From the NCBI RefSeq assembly GCF_964340395.1, contig NC_135569.1, positions 3,076,540 through 3,140,539 on the forward strand: a DNA stretch of 64,000 nucleotides, in the 5' to 3' direction. Of the stretch, positions 25,101-40,100 are shown in pieces. Numbering within the stretch: position 1 is the first letter of the stretch; each line of letters begins with the position of its first letter. The stretch comes from Glandiceps talaboti (taxonomy: Eukaryota; Hemichordata; Enteropneusta; Spengelidae). The position numbers and the translations under genes are program-made. Below the pieces are notes generated by a model. It was not told where the DNA came from. It searched no databases and worked only from the letters and a program-made list of their open reading frames with translations.

Positions 25101-28100
25101 TAAGTTCTGGAATAATTCTGTGGTAAAAACAAATGATGACATTAACAGCTGTAGATCTTTCTAAGTAAACTGTATTTGAAAATGAACGTAACAGATGTTT
25201 CCCATGGTCTCTGAGGTCACTTATTTTAATGATATGATTTAATGGAATCCAAGATGGTAGCTTATTGGCCATAAATTGGTTATAATCCATAGATCATTTG
25301 TCATTTTATGATATATCATAATTAAACTCACTAGTCACTGCACACTAGACAAATAAGAAGGATTATTATATACATACACCCTCATATTCCCAGGGTGTGA
25401 TGTCAAAGTATAGTAATATGAAATCCATACATTTCATATTACTATACTTTGACGTCACACTATTGTAATATGGTTGGAACTACTATCGGCTCGGAGGGAT
25501 ACAGCGGACATGAGGGGAATCATTCGTCCTCGATGACGTAGCACTCATTTGGAATACCGGGAGATTATATATAAATATTTACTCTACATGGCCAGACATT
25601 CCTATTTTTCCCAACTTGTAGTGCTTTGTTTACAAATCATCACATCAGTACACTAACGTCAAAAAATAGTCCCTGGTAGAAAGAGGATTATTATCTATCA
25701 TTCTTACAATACAGGTTAGTTGAATAAAGAAACTTTCTACTACAACAAATATAACTGGCAAAGTGTCTGACTACTTATTAAAAAGAAATTTGATTATTAA
25801 AAATACCACAAATTTCATGTACTGATGAAGTGATTTCATTCATAATTTTAGTTTTTTTTTATACAAATGTACAAGGAGGGTTATCTATATATAGTTTGTA
25901 TATCTATCAACTTTATTTTCTTAACAAACTGAACTGAATATTCCCTTTTACCACCATAAAACTATACTTTCTACAACTGGGACATTTTTTGAAACAGTAT
26001 TGTTAGACTTGCCCATAATACTATACACCCTGAACAGTACTGAATCACCTGTGGGTAAAAGTATTTGTGTAGCTGTACACACTCTACTATATAAATCAAA
26101 CTAAATTTATTTTTGAATCCTCACTCTCAACGTGATCATGATTTTAACCTGTTACTATACTAGTTATGGATAAAACTGACCTTTCAGCAACATGTACAAT
26201 GTCTAATCACTGGTATTAAAGTTTTTAGTAAATATATAAATTGTTAATTGATCAAAAATAAAAAAACTTAAGTTACAGCTACAAATAAGTGCCACAAAAA
26301 TGGGTTACTTCTTCACGAAAAAATCCCATTCATCGACTTTTCATCTGAAAATTACCTAATCATGAAATGGGGAATGGTCTTCATGCTTTAGAAATACCTT
26401 TACAGCATCAGAATACAGGTAATTGTCTGGATATCCCTAACAATTGTTACAGTATCACCTATAGCCGCCTCATGTAAGAGGATGGAATATTTACCCCAGC
26501 TGTTTCTCATGATTGGCAAAAGCTCTTACCACAATGTTAATAACTGTTTCACTAAAAACAGTCAGCCTCCTTAGTGTGTAAAGTACTGATGACAATAATC
26601 CCATCTACTCCATGGTATTGTAATCACGATTTATAACATACTCCATGAAGAGATCCCCAGCCTAGTACGGAATGTAGCATAATGCGTTCTCAATTTGTAA
26701 TCCACCAAAATTACATTAAATTGTAAAGTATACGTTTTAAGGGAACACAGTTCATTCCAATCATACCTCTCACTAAATGTTGAACAGAACTGAGAAAAGA
26801 ATAGTCTAGGTTACCCAGACTCTCGCTGCTGGGGGCTGTGCCTACAAGACCTCCCTTAGACTCGTTTACCCAGACTCTCGCCACTGGGGGCTGTGCCTAC
26901 AAGACCTCCCCAAGTGAGTCTGGGTAAACGAGAACGAGAAAAGAAATGTTCAGTTGGTCGAAACTTTCTGAATTTCCAAAACTATTTCCTAGGGTCAAGG
27001 TCAACTCAAAACTAATCTAATTTTGTAACTGGTATAATACTTTTATTAGATACATGTGCGTAACGGGATATCTCTTGGTCTAGTCTGAAAGGTAACCACT
27101 CACTATCCTTGGAGAGCTAGTTCATAACGCCAAACAAAACAATAGTGTTTCCGATAACCTGACCAACCCAAGTTTACTTCTGTTTCCATGTACACCTTCA
27201 TACCTTTGCATCATCTGTGGTTAAGTTTTTAAAAAAAATTGTATTCCACAGAGAAACCAGGTCTTTTTAGACTATAACAGTAAAGTTTGCATAAAGTGTT
27301 TATCTATTTATCACCATCTTCCTTTTCTTCTTGTATACCTCATTAAACTCTCACAGCAGTTGTGACACCCCCCCCCCCCCCTCGACTAGTTTGAACAAAC
27401 TATTTTTGTGGTCCAGCCAGAAGTTCAAGTTATTCTTTTATATATACTTTTTTTTTCTCATTGGCGATGTGATTACTTGATTATTTCATTTTCCTCACTT
27501 GATATGTAAATTTTTTTTTTTCGACCTGGCAAATAAATAATATATATGTATAGGAATATACTGTGTAATGGTCTAAAAATAATTGTTTGGTTCCGGTTAC
27601 CTGGCCCCACCTAGCTTTTCACTGCAGACTCTAAACCTTTCTTTTATGTAGTCAAGAAAAAAATAATAAAATTGCAAAAATTATGAAGTCTCACAGGAAA
27701 TAGTGGATGCGGAAACTGATATCAATGTAAAAAGACAATATAAAGCTGTTCTTCCAATCTGTAATAGCTGTACATCTGATGGGAAGAAACCAATAACACA
27801 GAGACCATTCGGAAAACAACGGAAAACATAACTAAATGAACTAGACACTAGCATATGAAAAAAATATAGAATAAAATGAAATAAAACTCTACATGCCCCA
27901 TCTATTCTAAAATTATGTGTAATCAGAACCACACAATTTTTCTTGTTAGGCCAAACCTGGGTATTTTAACCACAAGAAAATTTTGCGATTTTACATTCTT
28001 TTAGCTAGATCTCAAAGACAATGTTTTACTATACCAACAAGAATTATACACACTGTGTTCATGTACAAGAAGCATTTTAGTCAGACTTGCTACTAATATT

Positions 28101-31100
28101 TGTGCATTTTGGTTTTCCATCGAATAAGCAAAATAAGAGTTTTAGCCCAGATTTCCAGTATTCTATAAATTGTACAGTATCGGAATCAGAATCACATTAT
28201 TCATTGTATTCATCCTACTAATCGTACAATGGGAATTATAACAACAGCTTTCATATAAAAACAGAAAGATAGAATAACACAAACCTATATGATAATATAA
28301 CAGAAGTAAACCCAGATGCTACAATTGCACTACAAAGAATGAATGTGGAATTACTGTTGACATAACTTTGTGTTTTCTGTTGATTTATAATATTTGGATT
28401 TGGAAGGAGAGGGGGCACAAGTGTGAAATCTACATTTTTGTACTACTGCTGGTGATATGCCAGAGTTGAATTCAATAATGGGGGTGTGGGGGTGTGATTA
28501 ACGTGTGTAATACACATAAGGCCACTATGAGTGTAAGCAATGATATAAACACATTTGCAGCTGGGGAGGGAGGGAGGGGCATGAGGGTGGGTCGACATCT
28601 ACCACTGCTGGTTATATGCCTTGTGGTGAATCCAACACAGAGGGTCATTAACCTATAGTACTCAATAACAGGACTACCTTGATAAGGTACAGACATAAAG
28701 AACATTGGTTTTAGTGAAGGGGGTGGGGGGATGGGGATGGAGAGGAGCTCGAGGTTGACATCTAAATATACCACTCTTGATGATACTGCCTGGGGTGATT
28801 CTCCTCTTGTACACAATAAGGCCACCATGTGAATGGCAACCCACATCAAAATCATTACAGCTATAACAAATTCACATTTCTCTGGTACATAGCACTAGCT
28901 CAGCATGTAGTAAAGTTTATAGTGGATCAAATAACAGAACCATGTTATTTATGACCTGACCTTGGTGACCTGACCTGACCTGACCTGACCCAGTCAAGGC
29001 TATCAACGCATTGTTAGTATACCTCGTCATTGAAACCCATTACATCAACACAACATACAAGTGTGATTTACTCTCTTAGTTGGTCAAATCCATGGATACG
29101 TATTCCACTTTGTATCACATATTCTGTTGCATTTCTAGTTAAAAATGTTTTTGATGGCAATTTGATGCATATACTTGTGTATGTGGGGTTAGATTTGGAT
29201 CATGAAAACTACCATTACAGACTGGGGGGAAAGGTAGGAGCCAAACATCACTATATGACTGGATTCTTGACTTTAATAGTAGTGTGTGTTGTATGTTAAG
29301 AAAGTAGATGGCTGCTCTTACTGACTTTACAACTCTTGTCTCCTTACACAGCTACTATATCACATTACTAATAGCTAAGTGAAGTGTTCAAGAATAAAAT
29401 ATGTGTAGTTGCACTGAATGAACAATCAACAAGGTTACATCACTTCAATAATAAATCATTAGTTCTAGTAATGTGTTCTGATCAAAGCTAGATTTATAGC
29501 TACTTATTTATACAGTAAATTTAAATATGTCCCTTGCTCTCAATCAAAATTTAAACTGTAACTCATTAGATTGGGTCAGGCTTCTCTGCAGACTTTTTCA
29601 CAGCTTCACTACTTAATTGATTTAATTTATCAGTTTGGCTGTTTCCTATAAACTGCAAGTCCAATCTAGCCCACAACAGTTATTGAAGACTATCCAGAAA
29701 TGGTGAAAGCCCACTCACTATGAAAGTGGCAAGCTACTTTGCAGAGAGTGGGCTTTTGCTGTTTGTGTATAGTCTTAGTTAACCCTTGAGTACTAGATAT
29801 TGGTCTTGTAGTTTATCACTGATATATTAAGACAGTTAGTAGTAAAACTGTGAGAGTCTAGCTTCTCTGTGAAGTGGCATCTGAGAGGGTGGCAATTACA
29901 CAGTAGCATCCTATCTTACAGAGTTACCTGAGATAGTGAATAATGACAAGTCTCTAAGTCTACTGAAAGGGTGTTACATATTGTATCTTACAGAGTTACC
30001 TGAGATAGTGAATATGACAAGTCTCCAAGTCTACTGAAAGGGTGTTACATATTGTATCTTACAGAGTTACCTGAGATAGTGAATATGACAAGTCTCCAAG
30101 TCTACTGAAAGGGTGTTACATATTGTATCTTACAGAGTTACCCGAGATAATGAACATGACAAGTCTCTAAGTCTACTGAAAGGGTGTTACATATTGTATC
30201 TTACAGAGTTACCCGAGATAATGAACATGACAAGTCTCTAAGTCTACTGAAAGGGTGTTACATATTGTATCTTACAGAGTTACCCGAGATAGTGAACATG
30301 GCAAGTCTCGGAGTCTACTGAGAGGGTGTTGCACATCATATCTTACAGACTACTCGTGATAATGAACATGGCAAGTCTCGATGTCTAGGAAGAGGGTGTT
30401 TCACATCGTATCTTACAGACTACTTGTGATAATGAACATGACAAGTCTCTATGCTAACAAAACCACAACTAGTGTGTGTGTGGTGGGGGGGGGGGGTGTC
30501 CTTGGAGGAAACAAAATATGTATACTGAGATTGTAAATATACTACAGTAGTGTAGTATCCACTTACAACTAGGCCAACAGCTAAGGATTCTTTTACTACA
30601 CTTACAATGATTTATGGTTACGCCTTCTGAACAAATGAGATTCTAATCAGTCTAAATGTGTATTCCATACTTGTAAAAACACAGAAAGTTGTTTACCATA
30701 TATACTAGTAAGATTTATTGGTAATTCATTTCAGTTCAATTGTACTGGGAACCGGTGATACATGTTTATCTGAGAGAACACTTAACACTTGTAATACAAG
30801 GATGATTTCATATCACCATAGAAACTTGAAACTTATTTTTATAACTTGATTAATATCATCAATCATATAAATAAAGGTTCCTAACATTTTTATAATCCAT
30901 TGTACATGTAAAGGCATGTTTGTTTGTTTGCTTGCTTGTGTGCTTGTGTGCATGTGTGCGTGTGTGTGTGTGTGTGTGTGTGGGTGTGTACATTTTGTGT
31001 GTGTGTGTGTGTGTGTGTGCATGTGTGCCTCAATTAAATGTTCTAGCAGTCAATCAATAAATCATGTTCTAATGTAAATATTGTAAATTTCCCTTACTCC

Positions 31101-34100
31101 ACATTGTGTTAGAAGAGCCTTTGGCTCAACAATTTATTGAGTTTAAATAAAGTCAAACAAACAAACAAACAAAAAACAAATCAATGGTTAAGACTTACTG
31201 TCGAGTCCTCCTCTAGCTGCATACTCCCATTCATATTCTGATGGTAGTCTCCATCCCTTCCACTGACAGTAAAGTTTGGCATCATTAAAACTAACATGGA
31301 TAGCTGGGTAGTTTAGTCTGTTGTTGATCGTACTACCAGGTCCTTCTGGCTGTAAGTGATAGAAATACAAGTAGGTAAGTTGTTACGGAAGTACAGAATG
31401 TGGTGGCAGTGTTTTTGCTGTGGTTGGGGAACCCCGGTAACAAAAAGGGGAATATGGTAAAAGTGGCATAGTTTCCAATACACTGTATTTTACTTTGGGT
31501 GGGGAACCCTGGTAAAATGACAGGGAAACTCGGGTAGATTTTACCTACTTACTGACCTTAACAAAACACTGGTAGGGAACCCTGGTAAAATAACTGGGGA
31601 ACTTGGGTAGATTTTACCTACTTGCCACCCTGAAGAAAAACACTGGGTGGGAACCACTAGCATTGGTGAAATAAGAAAGAACACACACATACAACAGATC
31701 ACAATTTCAAATTTGAACTAAGTCTTATTACTAAAATCAAATAAAAATGAGTGCAATTTTTTATACAGCTAAACATTGTGGTTGTCTAGTTCAGAAGATA
31801 ATGCTAATTGCAATGAAATAGAGCACACACTTTGCAATTACTGATTGCTGGGTATAGCATATTAATACTACTTACAAAGTCTGTACTAAATGCCTCTAGT
31901 TTTGTGTGAAAGCACTGGACTTGGAAACAGACAGGTAACTACCACACAACACATGGAGTGGTGAAGTTGAAACTTGCTTACAATGACAAAGGGTTCTGTC
32001 CATACACAGTAAAGTTCACAGTCCTGGTTAAAGGTGATATGTTTCCAAGCAAGGATGGAGTTAATGGTGTCAAGATATTCTCCATGTAGGACTCCTATAC
32101 CATTCTACAGCTTACAGACCATATCAATTGAGGAGTGAGCAAATTCCCACATCCAAAATGGCCACTTTTCTACTAACTAAAATAAATTACTGCCACACCC
32201 AAGTGAATTACCATATATGTAGCCACCAGCTGTCCTTCATGGTTTATGTAAATTCAGAAGATGTACTTCACTGCCACCTCAGCCATCTGCTAGTATAATA
32301 TGCTAATTTACTACCAACTCATTTACATATGACAATGCATGGACCAATGTGTTAAATACACACATGTTTACATACATACATACAATATACACCTCAGTCA
32401 TCTGCTAGTATAATATGCTAATTTACTACCAACTCATTTACATATGACAATGCATGGACCAATGTGTTAAATACACACATGTTTACATACATACATACAT
32501 ACAATATAGAAGGGTACCTCAGTTTTGTTGCAAATATTTTGCATGTCTTTCAAGAAAATCTGTTGATAAATTTGTAAAACTGCTACTCCTTCTACAATAA
32601 ATCACTGATACCAGAACTGATGAAAATAGGTATTCAGAAACTCATCAGTGGCAATTCTAGGCTTTGCAATTTTAATGGCAAAATGTTTTACCAGCCTTTG
32701 TACACTGGTGAGATTTGTCTGACTTCAAGGAGATGATGTCCAACAATACAAATCAGAGAGAGTTGTGTGTAAAATATTATGCAGTGTGTATTGTGTTGTG
32801 TTGTGTTGTGTCGTGTCGTGTCGTGTCGTGTCGTGTCGTGTCGTGTCGTGTCGTGTTGTGCAGTGTGTTGTATTATGTTGTGTTGTGTCGTGTCATGTCA
32901 TGTCATGTCGTGTCGTATTGTGTTATGTTGTGTTGTGTTTTGTTTGAGGGATCACAAACATATTTTTAACATTACATCACAACCATAAAAGCTGGTACAG
33001 AAACACTTTGCATTTTGTTGTACAGTACAACTTATCCTTGGTGGTATACATACCAACCCATCTACATGGAATATTATTGATGTGGTGGTACATGTACATT
33101 TTATATATACTTAGATACATGTCTTTAATACTTTACAAAACATAGCTGGTCCAATGTAAACATAGTCTCATAAATACAAAGTAAGAATCAATTTATAAAT
33201 TCAATTTATAAAACAATTTTATCATGGCTTCCTAGTTGGAAAATCGATGTAAAACAATATATACCAACCTATAAATTGGATTGTATTTGTTCTTTGTACT
33301 TAATCTATCTTGTACAGGATGTATGTACATTAATTGGTTAGTCAATGAAACCCGAAACTATAATGGAGTCTAGAAATTAAACCTGATACTTACTTATGAA
33401 CACAGATATAGTTTTATGTCAAGGCTGTATTTCCTGTTTAATTTAACAGTTACATATTCCTTGCAAAAATTACAAAAAACAGAAACAGAATTGATAAAAT
33501 TACAGTGGGTAACTAAATATAGTTGCTTACCTGTCTCCAATAAGCTCTTGGTACTGGCACCCACCATGGAGATGTCTATCAAAGAAATAGAAATTGAGAT
33601 TGAGATAAATTATTAAAAACTTTCACAGTGAAAGTTAGCTATATTTTCTTTAAATTAAAGTTGCCATATGGATGAGGATTTGGTATTTCTTTTGGATTTT
33701 TAATTTATAAAACAATTTTATCATGGCTTCCTACTTGAGAAATCAATGTGAAACAAAATATGCCAAATCTAAGTCAATAAATTGCAAAAAAGCTGAAAAA
33801 TGTGTAAAAAATTTGTTATCATACGTACAATGCAAACATTTTACACATTTATTTATCTTTTGTAATTTATGGAGTTACAAACGAGGGCTTGGTATATGTT
33901 GTTTCACATTGATTTTTCACGTAGGAAACCTTGTTAACATTGTTTTATTAATTTAAAATCCACAATAAATACCTAATCTAATGGCCACTTTCACTTTAAC
34001 AAAGTAATAAGGGTGTTGAGCCCTCATATAAATTTCTGAATAATCTCATTATGGAATGGATATCACACTCCAAAGCTCTTTATTGTCTGCATAAATCATT

Positions 34101-37100
34101 ACTAAACACAAACAAATGTAACTTTGTTTCCAATAACATAACTTCAGGCAATAGGTTTAGGTAGGTGAGAATTTTAGTTAATTTTTCTTCTTCTATTTTT
34201 GGCTTTATATGAGACTTTGTACACAGCTTACAAATGCTTAAAATTGACAACATTGTCACAGTGACAACGATGGTCGTGGACCAAAAATTAAGTTTATGGG
34301 GCATCAGGCTTTCACCTCAATATGTTATAGTATAAATAGACCACTGTGGAACCTCTGGTGGTAATAATCAAACTTAATGGTATCTGACCTTGAATGGTTT
34401 CTGTTTTTATCTCATGTAGCATGTTGCTTCGACTATATACAACAATGATCACAGGTTTGCCTTACAGTAGATTTCAAAATACTCTAAGACAAGATACTCA
34501 TTGATCAAAAAAAGAGTGTGTGATAGTTTGGTGATTTGGTGAGGTGTAAAGAAAGTACATATGAAGACAATTATATGTGAAGTAGATGAACACAATGTGC
34601 AAAATTCTATTAATTTAAGTTACAGTCTTAAAGTACCTTGTTTCTCTTTGACAAAAAAATTCCCACCAAAATAGAAGTAAATTCTCACCATTTTACCCCT
34701 TTCAATGTAGGACTGGTGTGGGTTGGTTTGTCAAAAATGCAAGTTTTTTATTTATAAAATATGTATTACATTAAAATTTTATGCATAAGACCATTACACC
34801 AAACACGAACTCAAATATGTATTTTTGGAATACATGTAATTTGCAGAATTACTATCGTCATATTTACATATGACAAAAATAATTATTTCAAATTTGATGA
34901 TTAAATAATCTACTAAGTGGTTTATTACATAATGCCAAATATCATTAATTTCTTATATTGTATAACAATATTGGAGACATAGGGGTGCTATGTCATGAGT
35001 TTCATTCATACTAACAAAGCCCCTATCTTACAAACAATATTACTAGTTGAACAAAGGATATGATGGGTCTAATGGTTTTCCAAAATTGACGGGTGATCAA
35101 TAAATGGACCTTCTGTTTATGCAGATCTAAAATGTATGCCCATATGTTTTTAATGGTGCTCCCCTACAGCCCCTATAAAACTATATTTTATGGTATAAAT
35201 AATGTATTCAGTGTTGGCATGATGTGATTGGCTGTCAGGATCCTGACAATTTCCACTCCAAAGTAATGACTTAATAACTAAGTAACTGAACTATGCAGGC
35301 ACTGAGTTTACCAATTTATACAAAATATGGGACGTCATAGAAAATTGAAAGGGTCATTGCATGGACAAGACGAGTTCCACTGAACTATTTCTATGGTCCA
35401 TATCAGATAAAAATTATGTATTTCTTTTGTATTCATTTTGTATATTTGTACATATGTATGTTCTTTGAAAATGTAGCTTATTTTTGTTATCTGGTGAAAT
35501 AAATTTCATTGATTCATTCATTTATTTGAAAAATACATTGTATAGTACAGGCAGAGAATGGTACCTATTTTATTTTGCTAAATTACTGTATTTCTCTTCA
35601 TAGTTGTCTTTTTTCTTGTACTTCTTGCCAAAATCATTCAAACAAGTAACTTTTTAGCATATAGGTGCATGGTATAGGAAGATATGAGGATTTAAGATGG
35701 TGTCCTCTGGAAGTATATGCGAGCATACAAATCGCATTGCATGATGGTCTAGCTCACTTGTCGTGAGGTGTGTACCTGAAGGTGGGAATTCACTTGAAAA
35801 TTTTACATATGCAAATTAAATACAGAACTATATTGGTAGAAAAGTTAGGAAATCATTTTAAAATTTGCAACCTCACATGAAAAGGTTTTCACCGTGCCTT
35901 TTCCATATGTATAAGGAGATAATAATTGCACTTACTTCTATCCTTTCCGTGATATTTTTTCTAATTTCTTCTTTCACAAAAGCTTCAAAAACAAAACTCC
36001 ATCTGAATTTTTCTGCTTCTGTTTTAAATTTTTTTGCTCTGATAAATTTTCTGCAAAAAAAGTAGATAGGAGAAAGTCATTAAATGATACCAGCAGACAT
36101 GAAAACAGTACAGTTTTAGTGGTTGACATTAAAAACTAACAAACTATAAAAATAAGTAAAGTTAAACAGGGATAGTTACTACTTCCAAAATAAACAACAC
36201 ATTGAAACTGGTCATAAAACATAACTGCTTTAAAGTTTCTGAACTTACAAAAAGTACATTGTCATGATCTTGAGGTCATTAGATCACTTGCCTGGTTCAT
36301 GTCTTAAACACTACATGAATATAAACTTACAACACTGTGTATGTTTACCACGGAACTTGGACATGTATTGATTCACAGCGGTTTTGCTAAGGTATGGTAG
36401 CCCTGGTAACAGAGGAGATAAATCTGGAAAAATCTGTCAAGCTGTCCATACATTGTACATTGTACTATAATTCTGGTGGGAAATCCTAATAAAATGCATG
36501 GGGGAACCAAGGTAAATTCCACCTGCTTACCACCCTTAACAAAAGGACTGATTCACACACAATTTCTCTTCTTCCACTTTTGATGGAGTTCCATAGTAAA
36601 ATTTCAACAGAAATGGGAGAGGAGAACGTGTGCATGGATATAAACTTAGATCTTGATTCTCTGCAGTGGTATATCAAGTGCCTGACATATTTAGCACAGA
36701 CTTTGTTGACAATGTGAATTAAAACAAGATGTACAAACACATGAATGGTTCCAATTTCATGATGGCATTCCATGGACATAACATCTACACCCTCCAATCG
36801 AGGGAATATACTAGTATCATATTTTCCCTATTTTATAATAGACCTCCACAGCTGCCACAAAGACAAAAACATGCCACCACTTCCAACCAGAGATTATTCT
36901 GAAAATATCTCCCCCACCCTCCACCCCCTCCCCATTTTTTTGAGTCTTTCCAATTATAATGATGGATTGTCACAACCATCAAGACAAAACTCCAACCCTG
37001 GGATTATTCTACGATCGTATTTCCCCTATTGTATTGTGGAACTCCATAGTTACAAAGACAAATCATCACTCACCACCCAGTCTAACTAGTGATTGTATAC

Positions 37101-40100
37101 AAGTATTGTCTTTTCCCTACTTCATAATATACCTCCACCACTATATACGTAGTCTTACTTAGCCTCCTATCATCTCTCAATCAAATACTTTCCTACATCT
37201 GTTGTTTTCTTCTAAAAGTGTGCATCTTTATATTTATTTTTTTTTGGTAAGATTGTGGTTTTTGGACTCTAAACATAAAATATTGCTCCTAATTACACAG
37301 AGAACACTTCATGGCATTGTCAGGGATGGACAACTTTCTTATCTCTTTATGATGATTTTCATGATTTTTTCTTACCTTGGTAATTAGATAAATGAACACG
37401 GTTAACATAGAATAGTATACCACACTATGTATGTTCATCATGGAAGTACTAAAAGTAATGCACATATTCTCTTCTTCCACTCTAGATTGAGAAACAGACA
37501 AGTTTCGAATAAATCACTTGTCCTACTTCAGTGTCTAATACCTCCAGTAAATTTGGATCATTCTGTCAGATCAAGTTAGACACTGAAGAGAAGGACAGGT
37601 GATTTGTTTGAAACATGTCTGTTTCTCAATCAAAAGTGGAAGAAGAAAACTTGTGTTCGAATAGAATATTACAACTCACACTGCCAGAAACCTAGTATTT
37701 TCCAATCCACAATTTTTGCCAGCATTTCATTGGCATCACCAGGATATGTACTAATCTTTGTTAATGAGGATATGTTGAGACTGTTTCCTTACCTAAAAGC
37801 ACTATTGGTGACTGGATATTTCATAATTTTAAAAGGTTTAACTGCCATTTTCCTTGGTGGTCCTTCACCATCTCTGGCAGTACGTTCATCTGTACCCATC
37901 ATAAATTTACCACCTTTCAATTCTACCATTTCTTCATATTTTTCAAGTTCTGCATCTGAAGATGAAACATTTCTTTGAATGATAAAACTGGTTTTTTAAA
38001 GAGTTTTTTTCTGTAGTTCTTCAAAACTCAATGTGTAAATAATTTCCTTAGGATATTTGGGCTGAATCAGTTCTGCTTGTATTGTATATGGTTCAATACC
38101 TAATAGATGTGATGTCCCTGAACCATATACAATACCAGCTGAAGAATACCGAGTGATTTGGCCAAATACACTAGGTAAATTATTTTTTTATTTTTTTATC
38201 TTTACTCCAAGTTCAAAACTACTACAGAATATGATTCCACAGCACAGAACCAATGTTTGTGATCTTCATTTCAATTGAGCAAAAAAATAAGGACACATGA
38301 GAAAAAAACGACAACTACAGCACTGACAAATTATAAAGTTATACAGATATACAATTTGTTGACCAAGCTACTAAACTAAGGACTTTCATCATTATTGTGC
38401 TTAGTAATTTGTCTTTCAACATTTTGAGCTCTAAACTTTCTAAAACTAGGAAGCACTTGTTGCATTTTGCAATGTACAGACTACTTCTGAAGCAGTAATG
38501 AGGAACAACTTATGACACTGGTAACAGCCTTCAGTTTACTAAGATAGCTACAAACTAAATCTATATGTTCTTCAATATGGTAGATTACACAAGCGTGTGA
38601 TAGTGGTTCCTCAGCTGTGCAATTCTAATCACCCTGTAATCAAGATAGTGTAAATATTGGAAGTCCCAAAACAACACTGCAAGTTCAGACTTCTAAATAA
38701 ACTAGTTTTCAGAGACGCCTACCTAATGAGACTCAAGGAACTCTAAATAAGCTAGTTTTCAGAGACCCCTCACTACTGAGACTATAATTAAACCAACATC
38801 CATTCAATAGCTTATTACTGTTGTACATGTTGCAACAATAGTTTTGGTTTGTGTCTATCTTAGAAAACCGAAGCCTTCGTTCAACTACCAGGGTAATATC
38901 TTTGGGGTTCCTAAGTTCATGCATAATAAAGTTACTGTTAGTCCTTTTTCATTGTCTATTTTTCATTGTCTATTTTTCATTGTCTATTTTCTAAATTCAT
39001 TCAAACTATCCATTGTGTTTTCAGTCTTCACTTTATTCAATCTCTTGCTGTATTATACCAAACAATGTGAACAAAAACTCTTGAGATATCTAACTACTGA
39101 AAATTTCATTTTTTTAAAATAACATTTTCTGCCTAAAATTCCAAAAATGTAGATTATGCAATACAATTACTGATTCATAAATTTAAACTGACTTTATGTT
39201 ATTTTAATTTAATTGGATAATTACAAGATTATATTAACATTTAATTGTGCCTTTTTAATGAAGTATATTTTATGGCAATAAAGTGAATATGGGTTGTCCA
39301 TATGGTTTATTCTATACAGTAGTCGTTTCACATGTCATTTTACTGGTACTAGGAGTCCTTACAACCTGCTGGTACATACATCATTGCTAATAATTATCAT
39401 GCGCTCACATGGATGATACCCACCACATGGTATTTGGAAATAGCTCAGTGTGTCACTACGAATAAATAGTTTATACTTCTGAAGAACTATTATGAGGGTT
39501 TGTGTGAAATTTCCATACATGCTGTTGACATTATTTACTCCACAATGAAATTTATATACTTAAAATCCCCTCTCTAAAATTATTATTATGCAAATGACTT
39601 AGGTCAAAGGTTGATCTAGAAATCTGGACCCAGGCATTTTCAAACAGCTCATTGGACAAACGATGTACATGTGGCAAAATGTCATTAGATATAGTCTATA
39701 TTTATAATGACCGTGTTTCATTCATGATATCAGGTAAAATAGTCAAAATGTTGAAACATGGCTGACTTTTTAAATCTACAAATCATATTATACTGTTTTA
39801 TTCAGACTTTTATATAAGGCAAAAATAAAAAAATGATAAAATAGGGTAGGTAGGTTGGAATTTATTTTATTTTACATTTTGTAAAATACTTTGACCCAAA
39901 AACTTTGACTTAAAGAAAAGATACTCATTGGTCACAATATTTCTGTAACAGTTAATGAGGTTTAAAGTGGCAACTCTCATATGAAAAGGACAAGAAGTTG
40001 AAGAGTCATTGATTAAGTACCACAGTCCCAGTCAAGAGATATTCTTGTCATAAATTGTGAATTTAAACAAATCAAGAAATTTTAACTTTATCCAGATTTT

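Noticed and set aside
33394-33616. Open frames of 62 and 66 codons across 33531-33575
   Set aside because: They are frame shadows of the real 45-nt SUMF2 exon 4.
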